A DNA stretch of 6,787 nt from Coxiellaceae bacterium (GCA_003142435.1 PLMI01000169.1:17996-24782); one strand, 5' to 3'. Shown: positions 1 to 5,279, counted from the stretch's first letter. The notes: a model not told the origin generated them from the sequence alone. Translations and numbers: made by a program.

Positions 1-605
1 TTTAGCAAATCCAAAAGTCTTTGCGAAGCATTGGCGAGCTTTTGCAGAGTTTCTTTTTGTTCGAGATTGTTTTCCTTAACAGCTAAGTTATAAAGCATTT
101 GCGTGACTCCCGATGCCGGAGTGCGCAAATCGTGTTCCATGTTTTGGATAAATTGAGTTTTGATTTCGTTTGCAAGTTCTGCAGCTTCTTTGGCAGCGCG
201 CATTTTAATTAGTTCTTCTTCGACTCGTTTGCGATCCGTTATATCTACAGAAATGCCAACAAAGCCGGTCGTTTCATCACCAATAATCAGAGGTTCTTTA
301 TAAGATAAATAAGTATGCTCTAAACCATCAGCTAATTTAAAAGTACTTTCAACTGTTTTCCCAACTCCGGTTCTTATAATTTCCAGATGTTCCTTATGCA
401 AGCTATCAGCAGTCTCTTTGCTCCAACCAAGAATTTTAGCAAAGTCATAAGTATCTTTGCCAAGACAACTTTCAACATCTTTACAACCAAAATTAATTGC
501 TTGCGTTAGATTAGCGCCAACAATCTTTGTATCTTTGTCGGTCCAATATATATGGGCAGGTAAGATATTAATGATTTTTCTTAGCAGATCTTTTGTCAAT
601 TTCAT
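1..605 (-). CDS. PAS-domain sensor histidine kinase, N-terminal part (runs off the left edge)
   Basis: The visible 201 codons give a cytosolic sensor kinase with no signal peptide or membrane segment. Residues about 10-125 form a PAS domain (starts I-L-P-A-H-I-Y-W-T-D-K-D, ends G-I-S-V-D-I-T-D-R-K). A short charged helix (about 126-150) leads into the HisKA dimerisation domain with H-box F-I-Q-N-M-E-H-D-L-R-T-P; His158 is the predicted autophosphorylation site. The HATPase domain, and any receiver domain, lie outside the window. Start: ATGs occur at 611 and 605 in one frame. The purine run A-C-A-G-G-A abuts the first and sits about 5 nt before the second, so I chose 605. The nearest upstream in-frame stop is at 651-653. 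The ligand and partner regulator are unknown. The H-box (N-M-E-H-D in place of the usual S-H-E) resembles kinases I associate with Legionella-like bacteria. Confidence in the family is high; specific function is not assignable. Confidence 0.9.
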   Translation of the reverse strand, partial: MKLTKDLLRKIINILPAHIYWTDKDTKIVGANLTQAINFGCKDVESCLGKDTYDFAKILGWSKETADSLHKEHLEIIRTGVGKTVESTFKLADGLEHTYLSYKEPLIIGDETTGFVGISVDITDRKRVEEELIKMRAAKEAAELANEIKTQFIQNMEHDLRTPASGVTQMLYNLAVKENNLEQKETLQKLANASQRLLDLL

Positions 606-649
606 AATCATCCTGTATTTAGTGGACGCAGCTGATTTTTGTTCTGGGA

Positions 650-670
650 GTTAAGACCGATTATCTTAAC
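650..670. promoter_or_regulatory. Inverted repeat GTTAAGA-N7-TCTTAAC, possible operator of the kinase gene
   Basis: A perfect 7-bp inverted repeat (650-656 and 664-670) with a 7-nt spacer lies 45-65 nt before the kinase start codon. It would cover the transcription start predicted from the weak promoter candidate at 674-701. The size and place suit a dimeric regulator, including autoregulation by the kinase's own response regulator, but no known box is recognised. The dyad is seen directly; its role is inferred. Confidence 0.35.
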
Positions 671-673
671 GAC

Positions 674-701
674 GTTATCATTACACCCTAAAGTTATGCA
701 A
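674..701 (-). promoter_or_regulatory. Weak sigma70-like promoter candidate for the histidine kinase
   Basis: On the minus strand, TTGCAT (701-696) and GATAAC (679-674) are separated by 16 nt. They match 4/6 of each consensus hexamer. Transcription would begin near 667, within the 650-670 inverted repeat. In such AT-rich DNA matches of this quality arise by chance, so this is only a candidate. Confidence 0.25.
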
Positions 702-731
702 TTTCTATTTAGCCAATAAATATTATTTGGC

Positions 732-846
732 ATGCAACTAATTATTATATTTGTATTTATTTGTCTATTATTATATGGATTTTTCTACTGTTTTACTACC
801 TGTATTTCGTAAATGCTTTTCTCGTTTTCCAAAAAGTTAGTTGCAT
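732..846. repeat. Widely spaced 10-bp inverted repeat (ATGCAACTAA / TTAGTTGCAT)
   Basis: The two perfect 10-nt arms lie at 732-741 and 837-846, about 95 nt apart. There is no transposase-like coding sequence between them and no obvious flanking target duplication. It could be the ends of a small non-autonomous element, a paired regulator site, or chance. Confidence 0.35.
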
Positions 847-909
847 TTTTTTATAACAATGAGTTTCGCAGCTGATACTTGAGGTTTTTATATCATGCGA
901 ATAGGATGG

Positions 910-1185
910 TTATAGGATTTGTTTTAGCCTTTTGTAGACCTCACCATCATTACGCTTACCGATTAACGATATTAGTAAAATATCATTTTCCACGCGGTAA
1001 ACTATGCGATATTCTCCAACACTAACCCTGTGATAATTAGGGTAACCTGCTAGTACTTTCGAGTCTTGTGGAAAGGGGGTAACTTGTAATGATTGTAATT
1101 TGGTTTTTAGCTGCAAGGCTTGCTTTGGCGGCAGTCGTTTTAAAAACTTATATGATTGCTTAGTGATTTGTATTTTTAGCGCCAT
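910..1185 (-). CDS. Type II toxin, RelE/ParE superfamily (probable mRNA interferase)
   Basis: A complete 91-aa protein, the usual RelE size. RelE toxins cut mRNA in the ribosomal A site and are neutralised by an antitoxin encoded beside them. The diagnostic core is residues 51-65 (Y-H-R-V-S-V-G-E-Y-R-I-V-Y-R-V), followed by L-I-S-L-I-G-K-R-N-D-G-E-V-Y-K-R-L near the C-terminus. Aligned by eye to E. coli RelE, R60, R78 and Y84 fall on its R61, R81 and Y87, and R53 on K54. This favours an active ribonuclease over a gyrase-poisoning ParE. It lies 23 nt downstream of the antitoxin gene on the same strand. No Shine-Dalgarno sequence precedes its ATG (the upstream bases are pyrimidine-rich), so expression probably depends on antitoxin translation or is kept low. 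The gene looks intact. Confidence 0.92.
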   Translation of the reverse strand: MALKIQITKQSYKFLKRLPPKQALQLKTKLQSLQVTPFPQDSKVLAGYPNYHRVSVGEYRIVYRVENDILLISLIGKRNDGEVYKRLKQIL

Positions 1186-1208
1186 GTGAGGACACGTAAG
1201 GAACAGAA

Positions 1209-1469
1209 TTATTTGCCTTTGGGTGATCCAAGATGAGCCAAGAAATCAGCGCTTTCGTTTGTATCAAGCCATCCTTCTTTTTCTGCTTTCATAGCTTTTA
1301 GCGCCAATAACTCATCCTCGAGCTTTTCATAATGTGAGAAATCCTGTAGAGATAATACGATAGCAACTGGTCGCCCATTTTTCTTGATAGTTACTGGTTG
1401 ACGTTGAGCCATATCTAGCAATAACCCAAAATGAGTTTTTGCTTCTTTTGCATTAAGTATATTTTCCAT
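1209..1469 (-). CDS. Type II antitoxin, Phd/YefM family
   Basis: A complete 86-aa protein. The N-terminal half (about 3-50) is a Phd/YefM DNA-binding fold: L-N-A-K-E-A-K-T-H-F-G-L-L-L-D, then P-V-T-I-K-K-N-G-R-P-V-A-I-V-L-S. The C-terminal part (about 51-80, rich in Lys, Glu, Leu and Ala) should be the flexible toxin-binding tail. Family members neutralise their toxin and repress their own promoter, with the toxin as co-repressor. It is first in the operon, 23 nt before the RelE-type toxin. The start is well supported: AGGTG sits 5 nt before the ATG. A sigma70 promoter at 1514-1543 with overlapping dyads at 1491-1521 fits autoregulation. Gene order (antitoxin first) is the classical one, and the gene appears intact. 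Confidence 0.92.
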   Translation of the reverse strand: MENILNAKEAKTHFGLLLDMAQRQPVTIKKNGRPVAIVLSLQDFSHYEKLEDELLALKAMKAEKEGWLDTNESADFLAHLGSPKGK

Positions 1470-1474
1470 TTTTT

Positions 1475-1479
1475 CACCT
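1475..1479 (-). promoter_or_regulatory. Ribosome binding site AGGTG of the antitoxin gene
   Basis: AGGTG lies 5 nt upstream of the antitoxin ATG at 1469 and fixes that start. The toxin gene has no comparable site, so the antitoxin should be translated more strongly than the toxin. Confidence 0.6.
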
Positions 1480-1490
1480 AAGTTATAAAG

Positions 1491-1521
1491 TAATCACTAT
1501 AACCACAATGATTATTATAGT
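1491..1521. promoter_or_regulatory. Interleaved inverted repeats over the toxin-antitoxin promoter, probable operator
   Basis: Two overlapping perfect dyads occur: ACTATAA (1496-1502) with TTATAGT (1515-1521), and TAATCA (1491-1496) with TGATTA (1509-1514). Both have 12-nt spacers. The first includes five of the six bases of the -10 hexamer (1514-1519), and together they cover the predicted transcription start. This is the expected place for an autorepressing Phd/YefM operator. The repeats are visible; their binding by the antitoxin is inferred. Confidence 0.5.
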
Positions 1522-1543
1522 CGTAAAAATCACAGAATGCCAA
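1514..1543 (-). promoter_or_regulatory. Sigma70 promoter of the toxin-antitoxin operon
   Basis: On the minus strand, TTGGCA (1543-1538, 5/6 of consensus) and TATAAT (1519-1514, perfect) are separated by 18 nt. Transcription should start near 1507, leaving a leader of about 40 nt before the antitoxin ATG. It is the best promoter match in the window. Confidence 0.65.
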
Positions 1544-1624
1544 TTTTATTGTAGTTGGCTTGAGAAAATATTTTTATAATAAGGAATAGTTGTTATAAAA
1601 CAAATAGTTAAACGCATGAACAAG

Positions 1625-1666
1625 TTAGCTCTAGGTCCTATGATCGTTAAGGAGCTTTGGAGCTAA
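1625..1666. repeat. Inverted repeat TTAGCTC / GAGCTAA downstream of the nitroreductase gene
   Basis: The arms at 1625-1631 and 1660-1666 are perfect over 7 bp with a 28-nt loop. A second GAGCT at 1652-1656 could pair with the same left arm, so two alternative hairpins are possible. It lies 35-75 nt past the nitroreductase stop in the transcription direction. No U tract follows, so it is not a standard intrinsic terminator; it may be an RNA 3'-end structure or chance. Confidence 0.3.
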
Positions 1667-1700
1667 TCTAAATTATTGTTTACTATTACTCGATCTGTTA

Positions 1701-2219
1701 CTACTCGCCCCACTTATTCATATGAATGCGTTCCTTCTTGAACCGCTCCCGCACTTCCTGTTGGGCAGCGTCCGTATAACCAAATGGCACCAGGCTAAAT
1801 GGAATAACGCTTTCGGGAAGCTCAAATAAGCTTTTGATCGCTTGAACTCGTTCTTTGGTGGGATAAATTCCAAGCCAAACCCCGCCTAGACCCAAAGTTC
1901 TTATTGCAAGCAAAATGTTTTGTGTTGCAGCCGATAAATCCTGAACCCAGAATTCACGGTATTTTTCTTTACTAGTATCAATGCAAACCAAGATTGCCGC
2001 TGGCGCTTGTTGGCACATGAGGGCATGAGGATGTGCCATAACGATGCTATCCAGTAACTTGCGATTATTGATAACGAGAAATTGCCATGGCTGTTCATTG
2101 GCGGCAGATGGCGCGCTCATCGCGGCATTTAAAATATTGTTTATAACATCTTCAGGTACTGACTGTGGTGTGAATTTGCGAACACTACGTCTTGTGAGAA
2201 TTACTTTTAGTGCGTCCAT
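1701..2219 (-). CDS. Nitroreductase-family FMN-dependent oxidoreductase
   Basis: A complete 172-aa protein, about the usual length for compact nitroreductase-family members. These dimeric flavoproteins use NAD(P)H to reduce nitro compounds, quinones or other acceptors in the cytoplasm. Diagnostic features: R-R-S-V-R-K-F at 10-16 (FMN phosphate contacts), S-A-P-S-A-A-N-E-Q-P-W at 35-45 (flavin-site loop with N41, Q43, P44), D-L-S-A-A-T-Q-N-I-L-L-A at 94-105, G-L-G-G-V-W-L-G-I-Y-P at 110-120 (late flavin-binding segment), and a C-terminal R-E-R-F-x9-N-K-W tail. The physiological substrate cannot be read from sequence. The Shine-Dalgarno sequence is weak (GAGAG about 12 nt upstream), but this is the first ATG of the conserved N-terminus. 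The gene stands alone, divergent from rlpA. A dyad at 2284-2299 may regulate it. No intrinsic terminator separates it from the toxin-antitoxin operon, which has its own promoter. Confidence 0.92.
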   Translation of the reverse strand: MDALKVILTRRSVRKFTPQSVPEDVINNILNAAMSAPSAANEQPWQFLVINNRKLLDSIVMAHPHALMCQQAPAAILVCIDTSKEKYREFWVQDLSAATQNILLAIRTLGLGGVWLGIYPTKERVQAIKSLFELPESVIPFSLVPFGYTDAAQQEVRERFKKERIHMNKWGE

Positions 2220-2283
2220 ATTTATTTGCTCTCAAAAAAGTCGAATTGATAGTATTTAGAAGTATCTTATTTAAAGCTAATAC

Positions 2284-2299
2284 AATTCTATTACGAATT
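2284..2299. promoter_or_regulatory. Dyad AATTC-N6-GAATT upstream of the nitroreductase gene
   Basis: A perfect 5-bp inverted repeat with a 6-nt spacer is centred about 72 nt before the nitroreductase ATG. Its core TTC-N6-GAA fits the T-N11-A dyad typical of LysR-type regulators, which often control reductases. No regulator gene lies next to it, so the assignment is tentative. Confidence 0.25.
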
Positions 2300-2428
2300 A
2301 CCATTTCCTTCTACCAAATTTTTAGTAGCCAGTAGAGCAAAATATTTTTCCTTTTCTTTCAATCTATTAAATCCTTTTAATCTTAATAAATTATAAAAAT
2401 TTGTATAAAATCATTAGTTTAATGTGAT

Positions 2429-2457
2429 TTGCGTAATAAATTTAATGTTTTTTTAAT
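2429..2457 (+). promoter_or_regulatory. Candidate sigma70 promoter of rlpA
   Basis: TTGCGT (2429-2434) and TTTAAT (2452-2457, 5/6 of consensus) are separated by 17 nt. Transcription would start near 2464, about 70 nt before the rlpA ATG. The AT-rich background makes this uncertain. Confidence 0.3.
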
Positions 2458-2524
2458 AAAACTGCAATTTTTACTGGCTTTTTGCTTGCTTACCTTATAA
2501 AATGTCTCAACCTTTTTATATAAA

Positions 2525-2532
2525 AGAGGAGG
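2525..2532 (+). promoter_or_regulatory. Strong ribosome binding site AGAGGAGG of rlpA
   Basis: AGAGGAGG ends 4 nt before the ATG at 2537. It contains the full AGGAGG core, is the strongest Shine-Dalgarno sequence in the window, and fixes the rlpA start. Confidence 0.75.
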
Positions 2533-2536
2533 AATT

Positions 2537-3196
2537 ATGCCAAGACAATTATATAAAATAATAACATCGTTTGTTTTTTTGTTTTCTCTTCTCCAGCTAA
2601 GTGGTTGCGAAACGGTAGGTACTACTTCGCCTGAAAAAGCTGCTACTAAAATTCCTGGAGCAATTCCCAAAGATGAGCCTTTGAGTAAATCTGGTAATCA
2701 GAATTACGTAATCAATGGGCATAAGTACTATGTTTTAAATAGTTCCAAAGGGTATCATAAAACCGGGGACGCTTCCTGGTATGGCGCCCAGTTTCATGGC
2801 AGGCGTACCTCAAATAGAGAAAGGTTCAATCTAAACGGTATGACCGCAGCAAGCAAGGAATTACCTTTGCCGACTTACATTAAAGTGAAGAACTTGGAGA
2901 ATGGCAAAGAGGTAATTGTAAAGGTCAACGACCGCGGCCCATTTGTTGGGGATCGAATTTTAGACCTATCTTATGCTGCAGCCAAACAGCTTGGCTTTAC
3001 GGGACAAGGCGTAACCAAAGTTGACATTGTTGCTTTGGATCCAAAACTGTACAAGCAATATGCCGAAAACATGAAGAGAAGTACTGTCAAGAATGGATCA
3101 GCGAAAAGAGCAAAATCCTCATCGACAAAGTCTTCGGTAAAATCCAGCAAAACCAAAAAATCTAAGAAAAATCATAAGATAGCGCAAGTAGCGTAA
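2537..3196 (+). CDS. rlpA: RlpA-like septal-ring lipoprotein, double-psi beta-barrel (altered active site, no SPOR)
   Basis: A 219-aa lipoprotein. The signal peptide ends in lipobox L-S-G-C, with Cys24 the acylated first mature residue and Glu25 at +2, so outer-membrane anchoring is likely. Residues about 56-168 are the RlpA double-psi beta-barrel: G-D-A-S-W-Y-G (77-83), F-H-G-R-R-T (86-91), V-N-D-R-G-P-F (130-136), R-I-L-D-L-S (140-145). Active RlpA proteins are lytic transglycosylases that cleave peptide-free septal glycan. Aligned by eye, the catalytic Glu and Asp are kept (E95, D132), but the histidine of the T-A-A-H motif is serine here (S106), and the usual G-E is R-E. Activity may be lost or changed. 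The C-terminus lacks the SPOR domain of E. coli RlpA (362 aa) and ends in a Lys/Ser-rich tail (about 181-214). Start fixed by a strong ribosome binding site. Monocistronic; convergent with the GT9 gene. Confidence 0.9.
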   Translation: MPRQLYKIITSFVFLFSLLQLSGCETVGTTSPEKAATKIPGAIPKDEPLSKSGNQNYVINGHKYYVLNSSKGYHKTGDASWYGAQFHGRRTSNRERFNLNGMTAASKELPLPTYIKVKNLENGKEVIVKVNDRGPFVGDRILDLSYAAAKQLGFTGQGVTKVDIVALDPKLYKQYAENMKRSTVKNGSAKRAKSSSTKSSVKSSKTKKSKKNHKIAQVA

Positions 3197-3210
3197 AGGT
3201 TTAACCTTTA
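3194..3210. terminator. 17-bp palindrome spanning both convergent stop codons, possible bidirectional terminator
   Basis: TAAAGGTT-T-AACCTTTA is a perfect 8-bp inverted repeat with a single central base. The rlpA stop TAA is its first three bases and the GT9 stop lies at 3201-3203. In RNA it folds as a 6-bp stem with a 5-nt loop. Neither side has a clear U tract (the plus side continues TCTTCTTG), and the stem has only two GC pairs. It would be a weak terminator, or the symmetry may limit read-through by convergent transcription. Confidence 0.4.
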
Positions 3211-4217
3211 TCTTCTTGATGTTTCAGTGTTCTTAGTTTATTAAATTTCTTTAGCACACGTGATACGGAAGTGCACTGTTTCCAAAATTTCTCTTTTATA
3301 AATCTTGGAAGTAGCCATGCAGGTGGCAAGACTACAACCCCTGCCGGGTTAAAGTCTGGATGCCAATGAATAGCCAAACTTTTGCGGATTATAATACTAA
3401 GTGTGGGCAAGCCAACATTGGACGCTAAATGTCCAATTCCTGAATCGTTACCAATGAAATATCCTGATTCATAAAGCCAGGCAGCAACATCACTCAAAGA
3501 GGCAAAATTTGGTAATGTTTCCTCGGGAAGTTTAGCGTTGTCATATACTATCTTCTCCCAGACAGGTCTTTCCCCCGGGCTTACTATGAAATGAGGCGTA
3601 AAGCCCCTATCAATCAGCATTTTTGATAGTTGAACAAACTTTTTTTCTGGCCAGTTTCTTAGAACTGCTGTGCTTGTTGGATGAAGCATTACTCGTTTAT
3701 CGTGCCTGTCAGCAATGAGTCCCCGCAAGGGAGTTATATTGTTCCCGCGAACAACGTCATTTAATCCCAACTGAACTTTACAAGTTATTGTTTGCAAGTC
3801 TATTTCAGAAAGCAAAAGCCGGAACAATGATTCGTGATATAAAACAACTGAATGCGGATGCCATGATTCTATGGCTTTTGAAATTGCCCGCTCGTGCATG
3901 TGTAAAACTGTTGGGTATTGGGCTAACTTTGGCTGCTCTTCGACCTTGATCGCTGGAAATATAGACATCGAGGGAAACCAGTCGCGCAAAGAATAGGCAT
4001 AATCGCCAAAAACATCTACTTTGTAGCCATTGCGAATCAGGTTATTTACCGTTACAAGTCCGATCAGAGAGTCGCCTAAATTTGGCGAGTTTATATAAGC
4101 GATGAGTTCGTTTTTATCTAAAGGGCGCTTCAGCAGCCTTGGCGGTTTGGCAAGATATTCTTCAAGTTGTTTTTGCGTTTTTTTATTCACGGCAAGGCCA
4201 GAATTTAAGCAATGCAT
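3201..4217 (-). CDS. GT9-family glycosyltransferase (ADP-heptose:LPS heptosyltransferase-like)
   Basis: A 338-aa soluble GT-B enzyme; no signal peptide or membrane segment. GT9 members (WaaC, WaaF, WaaQ) add heptose to the LPS inner core at the cytoplasmic membrane face. The N-terminal Rossmann half has I-N-S-P-N-L-G-D-S-L-I-G (42-53), where D49 matches the catalytic Asp after Gly in this family. The C-terminal half has H-P-T-S-T-A-V-L-R-N-W-P (179-190) and the GT9 signature I-G-N-D-S-G-I-G-H-L-A-S (255-266), which forms the nucleotide-sugar site. The exact donor and acceptor are not readable; it is too divergent to name waaC or waaF. It overlaps the end of perM by 35 nt, so it is probably co-transcribed and translationally coupled. 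ATG 4217 is the first start after an in-frame stop, but has no Shine-Dalgarno sequence. GTG at 4190, overlapping the perM stop region, is an alternative (329 aa). Confidence 0.87.
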   Translation of the reverse strand: MHCLNSGLAVNKKTQKQLEEYLAKPPRLLKRPLDKNELIAYINSPNLGDSLIGLVTVNNLIRNGYKVDVFGDYAYSLRDWFPSMSIFPAIKVEEQPKLAQYPTVLHMHERAISKAIESWHPHSVVLYHESLFRLLLSEIDLQTITCKVQLGLNDVVRGNNITPLRGLIADRHDKRVMLHPTSTAVLRNWPEKKFVQLSKMLIDRGFTPHFIVSPGERPVWEKIVYDNAKLPEETLPNFASLSDVAAWLYESGYFIGNDSGIGHLASNVGLPTLSIIIRKSLAIHWHPDFNPAGVVVLPPAWLLPRFIKEKFWKQCTSVSRVLKKFNKLRTLKHQEDKG

Positions 4218-5232
4218 TGATTAAAATAATAAGCGGAATGGCGAAGAAAACTCCCCAAAAGCCTCCCAAACTGCCAAATATCAATATTCCTAAAATAATT
4301 GCAACCGGATGCAGCTCCAGGACGCCAGAAAATAGCATTGGCACCAAAACGTTGGCATCTAAAGTTATGATAATTGCATATACCCCTAATAAATAAAGGA
4401 ACTGCGAGCCCGTGCCGAAATCAAGATAACCAACAATAATTATTGGAATGGTTGCAATTACGACACCAACATAAGGAATGATTACAGAAATGCCAACCAG
4501 TACTCCAAGCAGAGCAGAATAGGACAATCCTAACAATGCAAAAGCAACTGTCGTAACTAGTGTGACAATTAACATTTCTATTATTTTACCTTTAATAAAG
4601 CTTCCCATTTTCAGGTCTACTTCAGTCCATATTTTAGTCAATGAAGTTCGTTGTTTTGGCAGAAATCTTTTGCTCCAATCGAGAATTACTTTGCTGTCAT
4701 TCAAGAAAAAAAACACTAACAAGGGAACCAGCACCAAGTAAATCGTTGCGGTAACTATACTTGTTATTGAAGCTAGAGAAAAAGACCACATGAACTTTCC
4801 AATGTTGGCAAATTCTCCGCGCAAGCTCATTACAAACTGTTGCATTTGTTCAATCGACGCTATTTGCGGGAATTGTTTGTTTAATTCTAAGAGAATGTTT
4901 TGGCTTTTTGCCATAAGCTCTGGAACTGAATTGAAAAGGGTTACAAGCTGTTGCCAAAGAAGCGGAATTAACCAAAAAGCAAGCCAAAAGAATAACCCCA
5001 AAAATATAATAAATACGATGCAGACGGCAAGAAGATGCGGGATTTTTATAGCTTCCAGTTTTTTAACTATCGGCAATAGCATATAGGCAAAAATTATGCT
5101 TGCGATGAGAGGCGCGAAAATGCCGCCTAGAAAGTGTATGGTGGCGATAAAAACAATAACAATCACCATTATTGTCAAAGCTTCAGCGCTAGAAAGATAA
5201 CGTCTAAACCAACTTGTTAATACATTGCTCAT
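4183..5232 (-). CDS. perM: PerM, AI-2E/PerM-family inner-membrane permease
   Basis: A 349-aa polytopic inner-membrane protein of the AI-2E transporter (TqsA/PerM) family, similar in length to E. coli PerM (YfgO). Hydrophobic segments lie near residues 18-57 (two), 68-92, 155-178, 219-268 (two), 277-298 and 307-344 (two), with a soluble stretch at about 93-150. It matches E. coli PerM from memory along its length: the N-terminal W-F-R-R-Y, Y-L-V-L-V-P-L-L-V-F-F (165-175), Y-S-A-L-L-G-V-L-V-G (238-247), and near the end N-V-L-V-P-M-L-F-S and G-F-W-G-V-F-F-A-I-P-L. Substrate is not established; the family name comes from TqsA and should not be taken as autoinducer export here. It is divergent from bepA, as in E. 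coli, and runs into the GT9 gene. The Shine-Dalgarno sequence is weak (AGAG about 13 nt upstream). Confidence 0.93.
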   Translation of the reverse strand: MSNVLTSWFRRYLSSAEALTIMVIVIVFIATIHFLGGIFAPLIASIIFAYMLLPIVKKLEAIKIPHLLAVCIVFIIFLGLFFWLAFWLIPLLWQQLVTLFNSVPELMAKSQNILLELNKQFPQIASIEQMQQFVMSLRGEFANIGKFMWSFSLASITSIVTATIYLVLVPLLVFFFLNDSKVILDWSKRFLPKQRTSLTKIWTEVDLKMGSFIKGKIIEMLIVTLVTTVAFALLGLSYSALLGVLVGISVIIPYVGVVIATIPIIIVGYLDFGTGSQFLYLLGVYAIIITLDANVLVPMLFSGVLELHPVAIILGILIFGSLGGFWGVFFAIPLIILINALLKFWPCRE

Positions 5233-5250
5233 ATATTTATTTTTACTCTT

Positions 5251-5279
5251 TTTAGTCCTTTAGAAAAAAACTGTATAAT
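5251..5279 (+). promoter_or_regulatory. Candidate sigma70 promoter of bepA
   Basis: A perfect TATAAT (5274-5279) lies 17 nt after TTTAGT (5251-5256), a poor -35 (3/6). Transcription should start near 5286, at the left edge of the 5287-5305 palindrome, giving a leader of about 50 nt. The weak -35 suggests dependence on an activator, or a second promoter not visible here. Confidence 0.45.

Larger units (their letters stand above)
612..909. other. Gene-free AT-rich gap between the toxin and kinase genes
   Basis: No credible coding sequence on either strand in 298 nt. It contains the kinase leader (with the 650-670 dyad) and the region downstream of the toxin gene. A 10-bp inverted repeat, ATGCAACTAA (732-741) and TTAGTTGCAT (837-846), brackets about 95 nt of very AT-rich sequence. 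I see no rho-independent terminator for the toxin-antitoxin operon: nothing combines a GC-rich stem with a U tract in the minus direction. Confidence 0.6.
2220..2536. other. Divergent AT-rich intergenic region between nitroreductase and rlpA genes
   Basis: No coding sequence is supportable in these 317 nt. It must hold the promoters of two divergent genes. It is extremely AT-rich, so -10-like hexamers are abundant and few are informative. What stands out is the AATTC-N6-GAATT dyad near the nitroreductase side, a moderate promoter match for rlpA at 2429-2457, another -10-like TATAAA at 2496-2501 without a good -35, and the strong Shine-Dalgarno sequence at 2525-2532. Confidence 0.6.

Noticed and set aside
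457..654. 65-aa plus-strand open frame opposite the kinase N-terminus
   Set aside because: It is antisense to a clear PAS domain, has no ribosome site, and its peptide resembles no family.
1572..1600. Inverted repeat TTTTATAA / TTATAAAA upstream of the toxin-antitoxin promoter
   Set aside because: The arms contain only A and T in an AT-rich gap, so chance is a good explanation. It could be an UP element, but nothing supports that.
1901..2259. Two open frames overlapping the nitroreductase gene
   Set aside because: The nitroreductase frame carries all family motifs; these alternatives have none.
2419..2670. 83-aa minus-strand frame across the rlpA start region
   Set aside because: It overlaps the rlpA signal peptide and its strong ribosome site on the opposite strand, and is a low-complexity shadow.
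4139..5086. Plus-strand frames of 85 and 98 aa opposite perM and the GT9 gene
   Set aside because: They are antisense to membrane-segment and Rossmann coding sequence, with Lys/Pro/Cys-rich artefactual composition and no ribosome sites.
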